64,000 nucleotides of DNA from an uncultured Pelagibacteraceae bacterium. Its GTDB lineage: Bacteria > Pseudomonadota > Alphaproteobacteria > Pelagibacterales > Pelagibacteraceae. Numbering within the stretch: position 1 is the stretch's first letter; each line of letters begins with the position of its first letter. Location: contig CACIRC010000002.1 of the NCBI GenBank assembly GCA_902588895.1, positions 1 to 64,000 of the forward strand. Reading direction: 5' to 3'. Below the pieces are notes generated by a model. The model did no database searches. It was not told the origin of the DNA and worked only from the letters and a program-made list of their open reading frames with translations. The position numbers were made by a program, and so were the translations under genes. This document shows, piece by piece, positions 9,885 to 18,810 of the stretch.

Positions 9885-10735
9885 TGAGCGATATAGAAAA
9901 AGTTAAAAAGCTTAGAGAAGTTACTGGTGCTGGTTTTAAAGACTGTAATTTAGCAATTAAAGAGTCAAATGGAGATTTAGATAAGGCAGTTGAAATTTTA
10001 AGAGTTAAAGGTATTTCAAAAGCTTCAAAAAAAATGTCTAGAGATGCTAAAGAGGGGGTTGTTGTAGTTAGTGGAGATGATTCAAAAACCTCAGTTATTG
10101 AAGTAAATTGTGAAACAGATTTTGTTGCTAAAAATGATGATTTTATTTCTTTTGTAAAAGAATTAAGTGAACTAAATAATAAATCTAATTCAAACATCGA
10201 AAAATTAAAACTAACAAAAATGAAAAATGGTCAGACGGTTGATGATAATCTAGTTGCATTGATAGCAAAAATTGGTGAAAAAATTACAATAGGTAAAGCT
10301 AAAACGATTCAAAATTCTGATGGAATAAATAATCATTATCTTCATACAGTTGTAAAAGATAATGTAGCAAAATTAGCTGTTATGGTTTCATTAGGTACCA
10401 AAGATAACTCAGATACTGTTAAAAATTTTAGTAAACAACTATCTATGCATATTGCAGCATCAAATCCTTTAGCTTTAGAGTCTAGTTTGATAGATCAAGA
10501 AATAATTAAAAAAGAGCAAGAGCTTGTGGCTGAAGAACTTAAAAATTCAGGAAAATCAGAAGATATTGCAAAAAAAATTAGCTTAGGTAAAATGAACAAA
10601 TTCATGGAGGAAAATGCCCTTTTAACTCAAGCATGGGTTATGGAACCAAAAAAAAAAGTTCAAGATGTATTAAAGGAACTTTCTATTGCTGATTTAAAAA
10701 TAAAAGAGTTCTATAGAATTAAGATTGGAGAATAA
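9884..10735 (+). CDS. tsf: Elongation factor Ts
   Basis: Nucleotide-exchange factor for EF-Tu. The N-terminal UBA-like part with [12 protein letters not shown] (residues about 15-26) and the central [12 protein letters not shown] motif are clear. The length of 283 residues matches the family. Its TAA is directly followed by the frr ATG. In most alphaproteobacteria the UMP kinase gene pyrH sits between tsf and frr; it is absent here. Confidence 0.96.
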   Translation: MSDIEKVKKLREVTGAGFKDCNLAIKESNGDLDKAVEILRVKGISKASKKMSRDAKEGVVVVSGDDSKTSVIEVNCETDFVAKNDDFISFVKELSELNNKSNSNIEKLKLTKMKNGQTVDDNLVALIAKIGEKITIGKAKTIQNSDGINNHYLHTVVKDNVAKLAVMVSLGTKDNSDTVKNFSKQLSMHIAASNPLALESSLIDQEIIKKEQELVAEELKNSGKSEDIAKKISLGKMNKFMEENALLTQAWVMEPKKKVQDVLKELSIADLKIKEFYRIKIGE

Positions 10736-11287
10736 ATGTTTGATGAAAAATCATACAGCCTTAAAATGGATAAAGCCATTGAGGTATTCTCTAAAGAATT
10801 GTCTTCTCTTAGGACTGGAAGAGCAAATGCATCAATGTTGGATTTGATTAAAGTTGATGTATATGGACAACAGATGCCAATAAATCAAGTTGGAAGCATT
10901 ACCACACCGGAACCAAGAATGATAAATATTCAGGTTTGGGACGTAAATAATGTTTCTTTGGTAGATGCAGCAATTCAAAAATCAGATCTAGGTTTAAATC
11001 CACAAATAGATGGACAATTAATAAGATTGCCAGTTCCAGAATTAAACGAAGAGAGAAGAAATGAACTTAAAAAGCTTATAAAATCAATAGGTGAAAAATG
11101 TAAAGTTTCAATCAGAAATATAAGAAGAGAGGCAAATGAAGATCTTAAGAAACTTTTAAAGACTAAAGAATTAGGTGAAGATGATGAAAAAATTTTAGAA
11201 AAGAAAGTTCAAACCATAACAGACAATCATATAAACTCAGTTGAAGATAAAGTATCCTCAAAAGAAAAAGAAATAATGACAATATGA
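10736..11287 (+). CDS. frr: Ribosome recycling factor
   Basis: Splits post-termination ribosomes together with EF-G. The 183 residues include the hallmark LRTGRANASMLD (about 25-36), a VYGQQMPINQVGSI block and the C-terminal helical bundle segment with VSIRNIRREAN. The length is typical (about 185). It abuts tsf without any gap and overlaps uppS by four bases (ATGA), so translation machinery and cell-envelope genes share a transcript. Confidence 0.96.
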   Translation: MFDEKSYSLKMDKAIEVFSKELSSLRTGRANASMLDLIKVDVYGQQMPINQVGSITTPEPRMINIQVWDVNNVSLVDAAIQKSDLGLNPQIDGQLIRLPVPELNEERRNELKKLIKSIGEKCKVSIRNIRREANEDLKKLLKTKELGEDDEKILEKKVQTITDNHINSVEDKVSSKEKEIMTI

Positions 11288-11958
11288 ACCCTCTTAAACA
11301 TGTAGCCATTATCATGGATGGTAATGGAAGATGGGGTTTAAAATTTAAGAATTCTAGAAATGCTGGTCATAAAGCGGGATTAAAAACAGTAGAAAAAATT
11401 ATAAAGGCAACGATTAAAAATAATATTAAATTTTTAACTTTATACGCATTTTCTACAGAAAATTGGAAAAGACCAAAAAAAGAAATAAATTATTTATTTC
11501 ATTTACTCGAAAATTTTTTAATTAATAGAATTGAAGAGCTTCATAAAAAAAACATTAAACTAAAAATCATTGGTAATAAAAATTTTTCAAAAAAATTAAA
11601 CAAATTATTAATTTATTCTGAGAGAAAAACAAAAAATAATAAAAAACTTCAGATCAATTTAGCTTTAAACTATGGTTCAAAACTTGAATTAATTAGTGCA
11701 TTTAAATCAATAATCAAAAATAAAGAAGCAATAAATATCAAAAATTTTTCTAATCATTTACAAACAAAAAATATACCTGATCCTGATATATTGATTAGAA
11801 CTGGTGATACAAATAGGTTAAGTAATTTTCTTTTGTGGCAACTAGCTTACACAGAGATTTTTTTTGAAAAAAAATTGTGGCCTTCATTTAATGATAAAGA
11901 TTACAATAAAATAATCAAAAAATATAAAAGAATAAAAAGAAATTTTGGTGGTATTTAA
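11284..11958 (+). CDS. uppS: Undecaprenyl diphosphate synthase
   Basis: Cis-prenyltransferase that condenses isopentenyl diphosphate with farnesyl diphosphate to give the C55 carrier lipid for peptidoglycan and other envelope polymers. IIMDGNGRW contains the catalytic Asp12. The substrate-binding FSTENWKRP and the late IRTGDTNRLSNFLLWQLAYTE are present. At 224 residues it is near the usual size. It overlaps frr and cdsA, consistent with the conserved frr-uppS-cdsA-dxr block. Confidence 0.95.
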   Translation: MNPLKHVAIIMDGNGRWGLKFKNSRNAGHKAGLKTVEKIIKATIKNNIKFLTLYAFSTENWKRPKKEINYLFHLLENFLINRIEELHKKNIKLKIIGNKNFSKKLNKLLIYSERKTKNNKKLQINLALNYGSKLELISAFKSIIKNKEAINIKNFSNHLQTKNIPDPDILIRTGDTNRLSNFLLWQLAYTEIFFEKKLWPSFNDKDYNKIIKKYKRIKRNFGGI

Positions 11959-12623
11959 TGAATGTAAATTTATTAAAAAGAATAATAACATCATTAATTC
12001 TATTATTTATTTTATTTGTTAGTTTATTTTTAAATAAAATTTTATGGATTTACCTTTTAATTGCTGTATCAATAATATCATTTTATGAGTTTAATAATTT
12101 AATAAAAAAAACGTACAAAAGAAAAAAAAATAAAATTTATTTATTTAATTTAATTTCATTTCTGTATTTATCTTTTTTTATTTTTACTGCTTATGATATT
12201 CATAGTAACTCTGTTATTAGTTTATTATTTATTATATTAATATGTGTGTTTTCAGATACAGGTGGTTACGTAGTGGGTAAATTAATAGGAGGAAAAAAAT
12301 TAACGAAAATTAGTCCTAACAAAACAGTCTCAGGATGTATCGGTTCATTTTTATTTTCATTATTTCCAGTTTTAATATTTGAAATGCAAAAAAATATTAA
12401 TTTTCAATTAATTGATCATAATATTATATCTCTAATTTTAATTTGCTTATTTTTGTCTCTAATATGTCAGTTAGGAGATTTATTTATTTCCTTTTTTAAA
12501 AGAAAAGCTAAAACAAAAGATACCGGCACTATCCTTCCTGGTCACGGTGGTTTGTTAGACAGAATAGATGGTTTTATTTTTGTTTTACCAACATCTTTTG
12601 TGTTAATAGAATTATTTTATTAG
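11958..12623 (+). CDS. cdsA: Phosphatidate cytidylyltransferase
   Basis: Makes CDP-diacylglycerol from CTP and phosphatidic acid, the branch point for phospholipids, in the inner membrane. Several hydrophobic helices are visible. The C-terminal signature spans SDTGGYVVGKLIGGKK (about residue 99) and then QLGDLFISFFKRKAKTKDTG, followed by LPGHGGLLDRIDGF. At 221 residues it is shorter than E. coli CdsA (285), mainly at the N terminus, but the catalytic half is intact. It starts on the last base of uppS. Confidence 0.93.
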   Translation: MNVNLLKRIITSLILLFILFVSLFLNKILWIYLLIAVSIISFYEFNNLIKKTYKRKKNKIYLFNLISFLYLSFFIFTAYDIHSNSVISLLFIILICVFSDTGGYVVGKLIGGKKLTKISPNKTVSGCIGSFLFSLFPVLIFEMQKNINFQLIDHNIISLILICLFLSLICQLGDLFISFFKRKAKTKDTGTILPGHGGLLDRIDGFIFVLPTSFVLIELFY

Positions 12624-12625
12624 AA

Positions 12626-13789
12626 ATGAAAAAAAAAATTGCAATATTAGGTTCGACAGGATCAATAGGAAAAACTTTATTAAATATAATTGAAAAGGAT
12701 AAAAGTAATTTTGAAGTAGTGCTTTTGTCTGCGAACAAAAATTACACAACATTAATCAAACAGGCAAAAAGGTACAATGTAAAGAATTTAATTTTAACAG
12801 ATTCAAAAACTTACAAAAAAATAAGTAATCATAGCGCGAATTCTAAGTATAAAATTTATAATAATTTTGATTGTTTCAAAAAAATTTTTAAGAAAAAGAT
12901 ACATTACTCGATGTCTTCAATAACAGGCTTAGACGGATTAAAACCTACAATTGATATTATTAAATTTACAAAAAAAATTGCAATTGCAAATAAGGAGTCA
13001 ATAATTTGTGGTTGGAATTTAATTAGAAGAGAATTAAAAAAAAATAATACAAAATTTATTCCAGTTGACTCTGAACACTTTTCAATTTGGTATGGTTTGA
13101 AAAATAATAAGGATTTGATTGAAAAGATTTTTATAACGGCCTCTGGAGGACCATTTCTTAACCTACCTTACTCAAAATTTAAAAATATTAAAATCAAAGA
13201 AGCTTTAAAACATCCTAATTGGAAAATGGGAAAAAAAATTACAATAGATTCTGCCACAATGATGAATAAAGTTTTTGAAATTATAGAAGCCAAAAAGTTA
13301 TTTAATTTAAATTATAAAGATCTTTCAATTTTAACGCATCCTGACTCATATATTCATGCAATAATTAAATACAAAAATGGGCTGATAAAGCTTATTGCAC
13401 ATGAAACCAATATGACAATACCAATTAAAAATACATTATATGAAAATGATTATAAAATTAAATCACAGACCGCAAAGTTGGAAATTTCTAAATTAAACAA
13501 TTTAAATTTGAAAACTATTAATATTAATAAATTTCCTTTAGCTAAAATTATAAATTCACTTCCAGATAAAAATAGTCTTTACGAAACAGTTTTGGTTTCA
13601 GCTAATGATGAATTAGTAAATTTATTTTTAAATAAAAAGATAACTTTTATAGAAATAAACACTAAGATTAAAAAAATATTGAAACAAAAGGAATTATTGA
13701 AATATAAAAAAAAATTACCTAAAAATATTGATGAAATTTTAAAATTAGCAAAATATGTTCGTTCCAATATTATTTTAAAGAGTATATAA
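12626..13789 (+). CDS. dxr: 1-deoxy-D-xylulose 5-phosphate reductoisomerase
   Basis: Second step of the MEP isoprenoid pathway: NADPH-dependent conversion of DXP to MEP. The Rossmann motif ILGSTGSIGKT is at residues 7-17, followed by IANKESIICG, the metal-binding PVDSEHFSIW and the flexible active-site region with ASGGPF and the later HPNWKMGKKITIDSATMMNK. The length of 387 residues is normal. It works with IspDF encoded at 35571-36671. The next gene is bamA, without the rseP protease gene that usually sits between them. Confidence 0.95.
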   Translation: MKKKIAILGSTGSIGKTLLNIIEKDKSNFEVVLLSANKNYTTLIKQAKRYNVKNLILTDSKTYKKISNHSANSKYKIYNNFDCFKKIFKKKIHYSMSSITGLDGLKPTIDIIKFTKKIAIANKESIICGWNLIRRELKKNNTKFIPVDSEHFSIWYGLKNNKDLIEKIFITASGGPFLNLPYSKFKNIKIKEALKHPNWKMGKKITIDSATMMNKVFEIIEAKKLFNLNYKDLSILTHPDSYIHAIIKYKNGLIKLIAHETNMTIPIKNTLYENDYKIKSQTAKLEISKLNNLNLKTININKFPLAKIINSLPDKNSLYETVLVSANDELVNLFLNKKITFIEINTKIKKILKQKELLKYKKKLPKNIDEILKLAKYVRSNIILKSI

Positions 13790-13801
13790 GAGTATTTTTT
13801 T

Positions 13802-16036
13802 ATGAATAAAATTTTAATATTTTTATTTTTTGCTCTATTTAATTTTAAATTTGCTTTTGCTGAAATAATAAAAGAAGTTAAAATTTTCGGTAATGAAAGA
13901 ATACCAAAAGAAACTATTTTAATGTTTGCAGACATTAAAAAAAATGACTCAATTGATGATATAAAAGCCAATAAAATTTTAAAAGATTTATATGAATCAA
14001 ATTTTTTTGAGGATGTATCAGTTAAATACGAAAATAAAATTTTAATAATCTCTGTAAAAGAATTCCCTATTATAGAAAAAATTATAATTGAAGGTATTAA
14101 GGCTAAAAAATTTGAAGAACAAATACGACAAGCTTTTCAATTTAAACCCAGAGCTTCTTTTAATGAGTATATTTTAAATGAAGAGGAAAATTTAATTAAA
14201 TCTATATTAAAGAGTAATGGGTATTATTTTTCGAAAGTTGAAACATATATTGAAAATTTAGATAATAATATGGTTAATATTAAATATAAAGTTGACCTAG
14301 GAAATAAAGCGAAAATAAGGAAAATTACATTTTTAGGAGATAAAAAATTTAAAAACAAACGATTAAAAAGCATAATAGTTAGTGAGGAGTATAAGTTTTG
14401 GAAATTTATTTCTAGTAAAAAATTTTTGAATGAAGATTTAATCCAAATTGATAAACGATTGTTAAAAAACTTTTATTTGAATAAAGGTTATTACAATGTA
14501 GAAATTAATTCTAGTTTTGCAAAATTAATTAATAAAGACGAATTTGAACTAATTTACAATATAAATCCTAAACAAAAAATCTATTTTGAAAATTTAGAAA
14601 TTATACTTCCTAATGATATTGACTCTTCTAATTATAAAAGTTTAATAGATTTTTTTGTTGATATAAAAGGCAAACCTTATTCTATTAACACGGTTGAAGA
14701 TATACTAGACGAGATTGATTTAATTACGACAAACATGGAGTATAAATCCATCAAAGCTTCTATAAATGAAGAAGTTATTTCAAATAAATTAAACATAGAT
14801 TTTATAATTGAGGAAACAGAGAAATTCTTTGTAGAAAAAATAAACATATTTGGGAACAATGTTACAATGGAGCATGTAATTAGAAATCAACTAGTGATAG
14901 ATGAGGGTGATCCGTATAACGAAATTCTTGCAAAAAAATCTGAAAATAATATTAAAAGTTTAAATTTTTTTAGATCTGTTAAAACAGATATAATTGACGG
15001 TAAAAATGAAAATTCCAAAATAATTAACATTAATATTGAAGAAAAACCAACAGGTGAAATTTCTGCTGGTGCTGGTGTAGGAACTTCTGGAAGTACAGTA
15101 ATGTTTGGTGTAAAAGAAAATAATTATCTTGGTAAAGGTTTGTCTGTTGACGGTAACGCAACAATATCAGAAGAAACTTTTAAAGGTCTTTTAAGAGTAA
15201 CTAATCCTAACTATAATAATTCAGATAAATCTATTTTTGCCTCTATACAGGCTATCGAAACAGATCGACTAACCAATTATGGTTATAAAACCAATAAAAC
15301 AGGCTTTGAAATAGGAACATCTTTTGAATATCTTAGAGATTTTAATTTTGGTTTATCATCTAGTACTTATTATGAAACAATAGATACCGATTCAACAGCC
15401 TCTACCAGACAAAAAGCACAAGAAGGAAATTATTGGGATACTTTTGTAAATTTTGATTTTTATTTTGATAGAAGAAATCAGAAATATAGAACTACCGATG
15501 GTTTTGTATCTAATTATAACTTAGATGTTCCTTTAATAAGTGATACAAATACTTTAACAAATAGCTATACTTATAAATTATATAGTGAGTTATATGAGAA
15601 TAATATTTCCTCATTTTCAATTTTTCTAAAAAGTGCAAATTCATTGACAGGTGAAGATGTCAAGCTTTCAGAACGAATAACTATCCCTTCAAGAAGACTT
15701 AGAGGTTTTGAAAGAGGAAAAGTTGGGCCTAAAGATGGAAATGATTTTATAGGTGGAAATTATGTAACAGCATTAAATTTTAATACTACTTTGCCTCAAG
15801 TTTTTCCAAATTCTCAAAATATAGATGTTTCATTGTTTTTTGATGCAGCAAATATTTGGGGTGTAGACTATGATTCTTCATTAAGTGATAGTAGTAAAAT
15901 TAGGAGTTCAGTAGGCATCGGAATAGACTGGTTTACTGTAGTTGGTCCTTTAACTTTTTCTTTAACAGAAGTAATTACTAAAGATGATACTGATATTGAA
16001 GAGACTTTTAGATTTAATTTAGGCACTACTTTTTAA
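13802..16036 (+). CDS. bamA: Outer membrane protein assembly factor BamA
   Basis: Central beta-barrel of the outer-membrane protein insertion machine. A signal peptide covers residues 1-20 (FKFAFA then EI). POTRA repeats span about residues 22-420, and the C-terminal beta-barrel contains the loop-6 motif region RLRGFERG and ends in the aromatic residue typical of outer-membrane barrels. The length of 744 residues is normal. It overlaps the ompH start by one base, the usual BamA-Skp pairing. Strand-rich and hydroxyl-rich composition in the last 330 residues supports the barrel. Confidence 0.95.
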   Translation: MNKILIFLFFALFNFKFAFAEIIKEVKIFGNERIPKETILMFADIKKNDSIDDIKANKILKDLYESNFFEDVSVKYENKILIISVKEFPIIEKIIIEGIKAKKFEEQIRQAFQFKPRASFNEYILNEEENLIKSILKSNGYYFSKVETYIENLDNNMVNIKYKVDLGNKAKIRKITFLGDKKFKNKRLKSIIVSEEYKFWKFISSKKFLNEDLIQIDKRLLKNFYLNKGYYNVEINSSFAKLINKDEFELIYNINPKQKIYFENLEIILPNDIDSSNYKSLIDFFVDIKGKPYSINTVEDILDEIDLITTNMEYKSIKASINEEVISNKLNIDFIIEETEKFFVEKINIFGNNVTMEHVIRNQLVIDEGDPYNEILAKKSENNIKSLNFFRSVKTDIIDGKNENSKIININIEEKPTGEISAGAGVGTSGSTVMFGVKENNYLGKGLSVDGNATISEETFKGLLRVTNPNYNNSDKSIFASIQAIETDRLTNYGYKTNKTGFEIGTSFEYLRDFNFGLSSSTYYETIDTDSTASTRQKAQEGNYWDTFVNFDFYFDRRNQKYRTTDGFVSNYNLDVPLISDTNTLTNSYTYKLYSELYENNISSFSIFLKSANSLTGEDVKLSERITIPSRRLRGFERGKVGPKDGNDFIGGNYVTALNFNTTLPQVFPNSQNIDVSLFFDAANIWGVDYDSSLSDSSKIRSSVGIGIDWFTVVGPLTFSLTEVITKDDTDIEETFRFNLGTTF

Positions 16037-16548
16037 TGAAAAATTTTAATAAATTTTTATTAATACTTTTATTATTTTTTCTGAATTTTAAATTTGCAAA
16101 TGCAAATAGTCAGATAGCATTTATCGATATCGATTATATAATAAAAAATTCAAATATTGGGAAAACTACTCTGGAAAAAATAAGTACTCTTGATCAGGAA
16201 AATGTTAAAAAATTAAAAGCTCAAAATACAGAACTAAAGGAACAAGAAATAGCATTAAAAAATAAAGAAAATATAATTTCAAAAGAGGCTTTTGAAGAAG
16301 AGGTAGAAAAATTAAGAAAAAAAATTAACATGTATTCGAAAGAAAAAAACATAATGGTTAAAAATTTAAGTCAATTTAAAAAAACAGAATTAGATAAAGT
16401 TTTTAAAAAAATAGGACCTATAGTAAGCAAATATATGGAAGAAAATTCAATTACCATGGTATTTGATACAAAAAATATGTTTATGGGAAATTCTAAATCA
16501 GATATTACAGAGGAAATTCTTAAAGAAATTAACAATTTGTTTAATTAG
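16036..16548 (+). CDS. skp: OmpH/Skp family periplasmic chaperone
   Basis: Periplasmic holdase that keeps unfolded outer-membrane proteins soluble before delivery to BamA. An N-terminal signal peptide (about residues 1-23, ending FANA) is followed by IAFIDIDYII and a long lysine/glutamate-rich coiled coil (about 45-125), as in the Skp tentacles. The length of 170 residues matches the family. Sequence identity within this family is low, so the call rests on architecture and on its place directly after bamA. Confidence 0.88.
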   Translation: MKNFNKFLLILLLFFLNFKFANANSQIAFIDIDYIIKNSNIGKTTLEKISTLDQENVKKLKAQNTELKEQEIALKNKENIISKEAFEEEVEKLRKKINMYSKEKNIMVKNLSQFKKTELDKVFKKIGPIVSKYMEENSITMVFDTKNMFMGNSKSDITEEILKEINNLFN

Positions 16549-16550
16549 TT

Positions 16551-16997
16551 ATGAATAAATTAAATAAAAATCAAATAATCGATTTATTGCCTCATAGAGA
16601 ACCAATGCTTTTAATTGATGAACTTTATGACATAAAAAAACTTTCATCTGCTACGGCAGTAGTTAATGTAAAAAAAGACAGCTTTTTTGTACAAGGTCAT
16701 TTTCCTAATCAGCCAGTGATGCCAGGTGTTTTGATAGTCGAGTCATTTGGACAAGCTGCCGCCGCTTTAACAGCCCAAGGTCTTGATAAGTCTACTTATG
16801 AAAATAAATTAGTTTTTTTAATGGGAGTTGAAAAAGCTCGTTTTAGAAATCCTGTGGTACCTGACTGCAAACTGATTTTGAAAATTGAAGCTATTAGATC
16901 CCATGGCCGTGTGTGGAAATACAAAGGTGAAGCTTTTGTCAATGAAGTAAAAATGGCAGATGCTATTTGGTCAGCTACTATTGTTGATAGGAAATAA
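16551..16997 (+). CDS. fabZ: 3-hydroxyacyl-[ACP] dehydratase FabZ
   Basis: Dehydrates 3-hydroxyacyl-ACP in fatty-acid elongation and competes with lipid A synthesis for the same substrate pool. The hotdog-fold catalytic pair is visible: His50 in GHFPNQPVMPGV and Glu64 in VESFGQAA. LPHREPMLLID near the N terminus is typical. The length of 148 residues is normal. In many proteobacteria the order is lpxD-fabZ-lpxA; here fabZ precedes lpxD. Confidence 0.95.
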   Translation: MNKLNKNQIIDLLPHREPMLLIDELYDIKKLSSATAVVNVKKDSFFVQGHFPNQPVMPGVLIVESFGQAAAALTAQGLDKSTYENKLVFLMGVEKARFRNPVVPDCKLILKIEAIRSHGRVWKYKGEAFVNEVKMADAIWSATIVDRK

Positions 16998-17049
16998 ATA
17001 GCAATAATTGTTGATAACTTTTTATTAATTGCTTTGATAAAAAGAAATC

Positions 17050-18030
17050 ATGGTCAATCCTTTCTTTAAAAATAACGGTCCTTTTAAAATTTTAGAAATT
17101 ATAAATTTTCTTAATATTAAAGATAATGACCTAAATAAAAATATTGAAATTCAAGATATTAAAGATTTAATAACTTCAACTGATAAAGATATTACTTTTT
17201 TTCATTCAAAAAAATACGTGGATATAGCTCAAAAAACCAAAGCCTCTTTTTGTATAACTGCTGAAGGACTTAAAAATTCATTGCCCAATAGTTGTACCCC
17301 TATAATTGTTGATAATGTCTTAGTCTCTGTTTCTAAGATTACATCTTTATTTTATCCAGATTCTATAAGTGATGATTTTGATGAAAATGTAACAATTATA
17401 AATGATACTAAATTTAAAAATAAAGTAAGTTATGGTAAAAATGTTTTAATTGGTAAAAACGTTTCAATTGGTGAAAATTGTAAGATTGGACATAACACAA
17501 TTATAGAAAAAAACGTTACTATTGGTGACAATTGTTCTCTAGGTTCAAATAATATTATTAGAAACACTTTAATAAATAATAAGGTAAAAATATTAGACAA
17601 TTGTGTAATTGGTAAGCATGGATTTGGTTTTTTTCCAATTAAAAATCAAAATTTAAGATACCCTCACATTGGAATAGTCTTAATTGAGGATAACTGCGAA
17701 ATTGGATGTGGTGCCACTATAGATAGAGGCTCTATGTCTAATACAGTAATTGGAAAAAATACTTTTTTAGATAATCAAATTCATATAGCTCATAACGTTA
17801 AAATTGGCGAAAATTCTATTATAGCTGGACAAGTAGGTATAGCTGGAAGTTCTATAATTGGAAGTAATGTTAAAATTGGTGGTCAGGCCGGTATTTCTGG
17901 TCATCTTAAAATTGGGAATAATGTAGAAATTGGAGGTGGCTCTGGTGTAATTAAGGATATTCCTGACAACACCAAAGTAATGGGGTATCCAGCAAAAAAT
18001 ATTAAAGAATTTTTAAAAGGTAATAGATGA
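17050..18030 (+). CDS. lpxD: UDP-3-O-acylglucosamine N-acyltransferase
   Basis: Third step of lipid A synthesis: adds the 3-hydroxyacyl chain to the 2-amino group of UDP-3-O-acyl-glucosamine. An N-terminal uridine-binding domain (about 1-105) is followed by many hexapeptide repeats (I-G-x-N type) forming a left-handed beta-helix, with the catalytic region IHIAHNVKIGENS. The length of 326 residues is normal. It follows fabZ after a 52-base gap with no clear terminator and overlaps lpxA by four bases. Confidence 0.94.
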   Translation: MVNPFFKNNGPFKILEIINFLNIKDNDLNKNIEIQDIKDLITSTDKDITFFHSKKYVDIAQKTKASFCITAEGLKNSLPNSCTPIIVDNVLVSVSKITSLFYPDSISDDFDENVTIINDTKFKNKVSYGKNVLIGKNVSIGENCKIGHNTIIEKNVTIGDNCSLGSNNIIRNTLINNKVKILDNCVIGKHGFGFFPIKNQNLRYPHIGIVLIEDNCEIGCGATIDRGSMSNTVIGKNTFLDNQIHIAHNVKIGENSIIAGQVGIAGSSIIGSNVKIGGQAGISGHLKIGNNVEIGGGSGVIKDIPDNTKVMGYPAKNIKEFLKGNR

Positions 18031-18809
18031 TACATAAAACCGCTATAATTAACTCAAAAGCTAAGATTTCTAAAAATGTAAAAATCGGTCCTTACACTGT
18101 TATCGGTCCAAATGTTGAAATAGGTGATGAAACTGAAATTCAATCTCATGTAAATATTTCAGGGAACACTAAAATTGGAAAAAATAATAAAATTTATCCT
18201 TTTGCTTCAATAGGAAATGATCCACAAGATCTAAAATTTCAAGGTGAAGAAACAAAATTAGAGATTGGTCATAATAATAAAATTAGAGAATACGTTACAA
18301 TTAATCCAGGAACAAAAGGTGGTGGAGGATTAACAAAAATTGGAAATAATTGTTTATTTATGGTCTCAGCTCATATAGCCCATGATTGTCTTGTTGGAAA
18401 CAATGTAATTCTAGCCAACAATGTACCCCTAGGAGGTCATGCACACATAGATGATAATGCTATTATTGGAGGTAATTCAGCTGTTCAACAATTTACTAGA
18501 GTAGGTAAGTCAGCAATGATAGGTGGGATGTGTGGTGTTGTAAGAGATATAATCCCGTACGGTATAGCACACGGTAACAGGAGTGTTTTACAAGGATTAA
18601 ATTTAATAGGTTTAAGAAGAAAAAATATTCCAAATAAAGAAATAATGACTTTAAGCGACGCTTACAAAGAGATTTTTATAAACGAAAATTTAACAGAGAA
18701 TTTAAGCAATTTATCAAAACATTTTAAGAATAATGAATTGGTTGCAGAAGTTATTAAATTTATAGAAAAGGATAAGAAAAGACCAATTTGTACTCCATTT
18801 TCAAAATAA
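18027..18809 (+). CDS. lpxA: UDP-N-acetylglucosamine O-acyltransferase
   Basis: First step of lipid A synthesis: transfers 3-hydroxyacyl from ACP to UDP-GlcNAc. The N-terminal left-handed beta-helix of hexapeptide repeats is visible (IGPYTVIGPNVEIGDETEI). The catalytic region SAHIAHDC (about residue 113) and GGHAHIDDNAIIGGNSAVQQF follow, then a helical C-terminal domain. The length of 260 residues is normal. It overlaps lpxD (ATGA) and is one base from lpxI. Confidence 0.95.
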   Translation: MIHKTAIINSKAKISKNVKIGPYTVIGPNVEIGDETEIQSHVNISGNTKIGKNNKIYPFASIGNDPQDLKFQGEETKLEIGHNNKIREYVTINPGTKGGGGLTKIGNNCLFMVSAHIAHDCLVGNNVILANNVPLGGHAHIDDNAIIGGNSAVQQFTRVGKSAMIGGMCGVVRDIIPYGIAHGNRSVLQGLNLIGLRRKNIPNKEIMTLSDAYKEIFINENLTENLSNLSKHFKNNELVAEVIKFIEKDKKRPICTPFSK

Positions 18810-18810
18810 A

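Noticed and set aside
9856-10197. A 113-residue minus-strand frame over the rpsB-tsf junction
   Set aside because: Antisense to tsf; serine/leucine-rich shadow composition and no independent signals.
13579-13971. A 130-residue minus-strand frame across the dxr-bamA junction
   Set aside because: Antisense to two well-supported genes; low-complexity composition typical of a shadow frame in AT-rich DNA.
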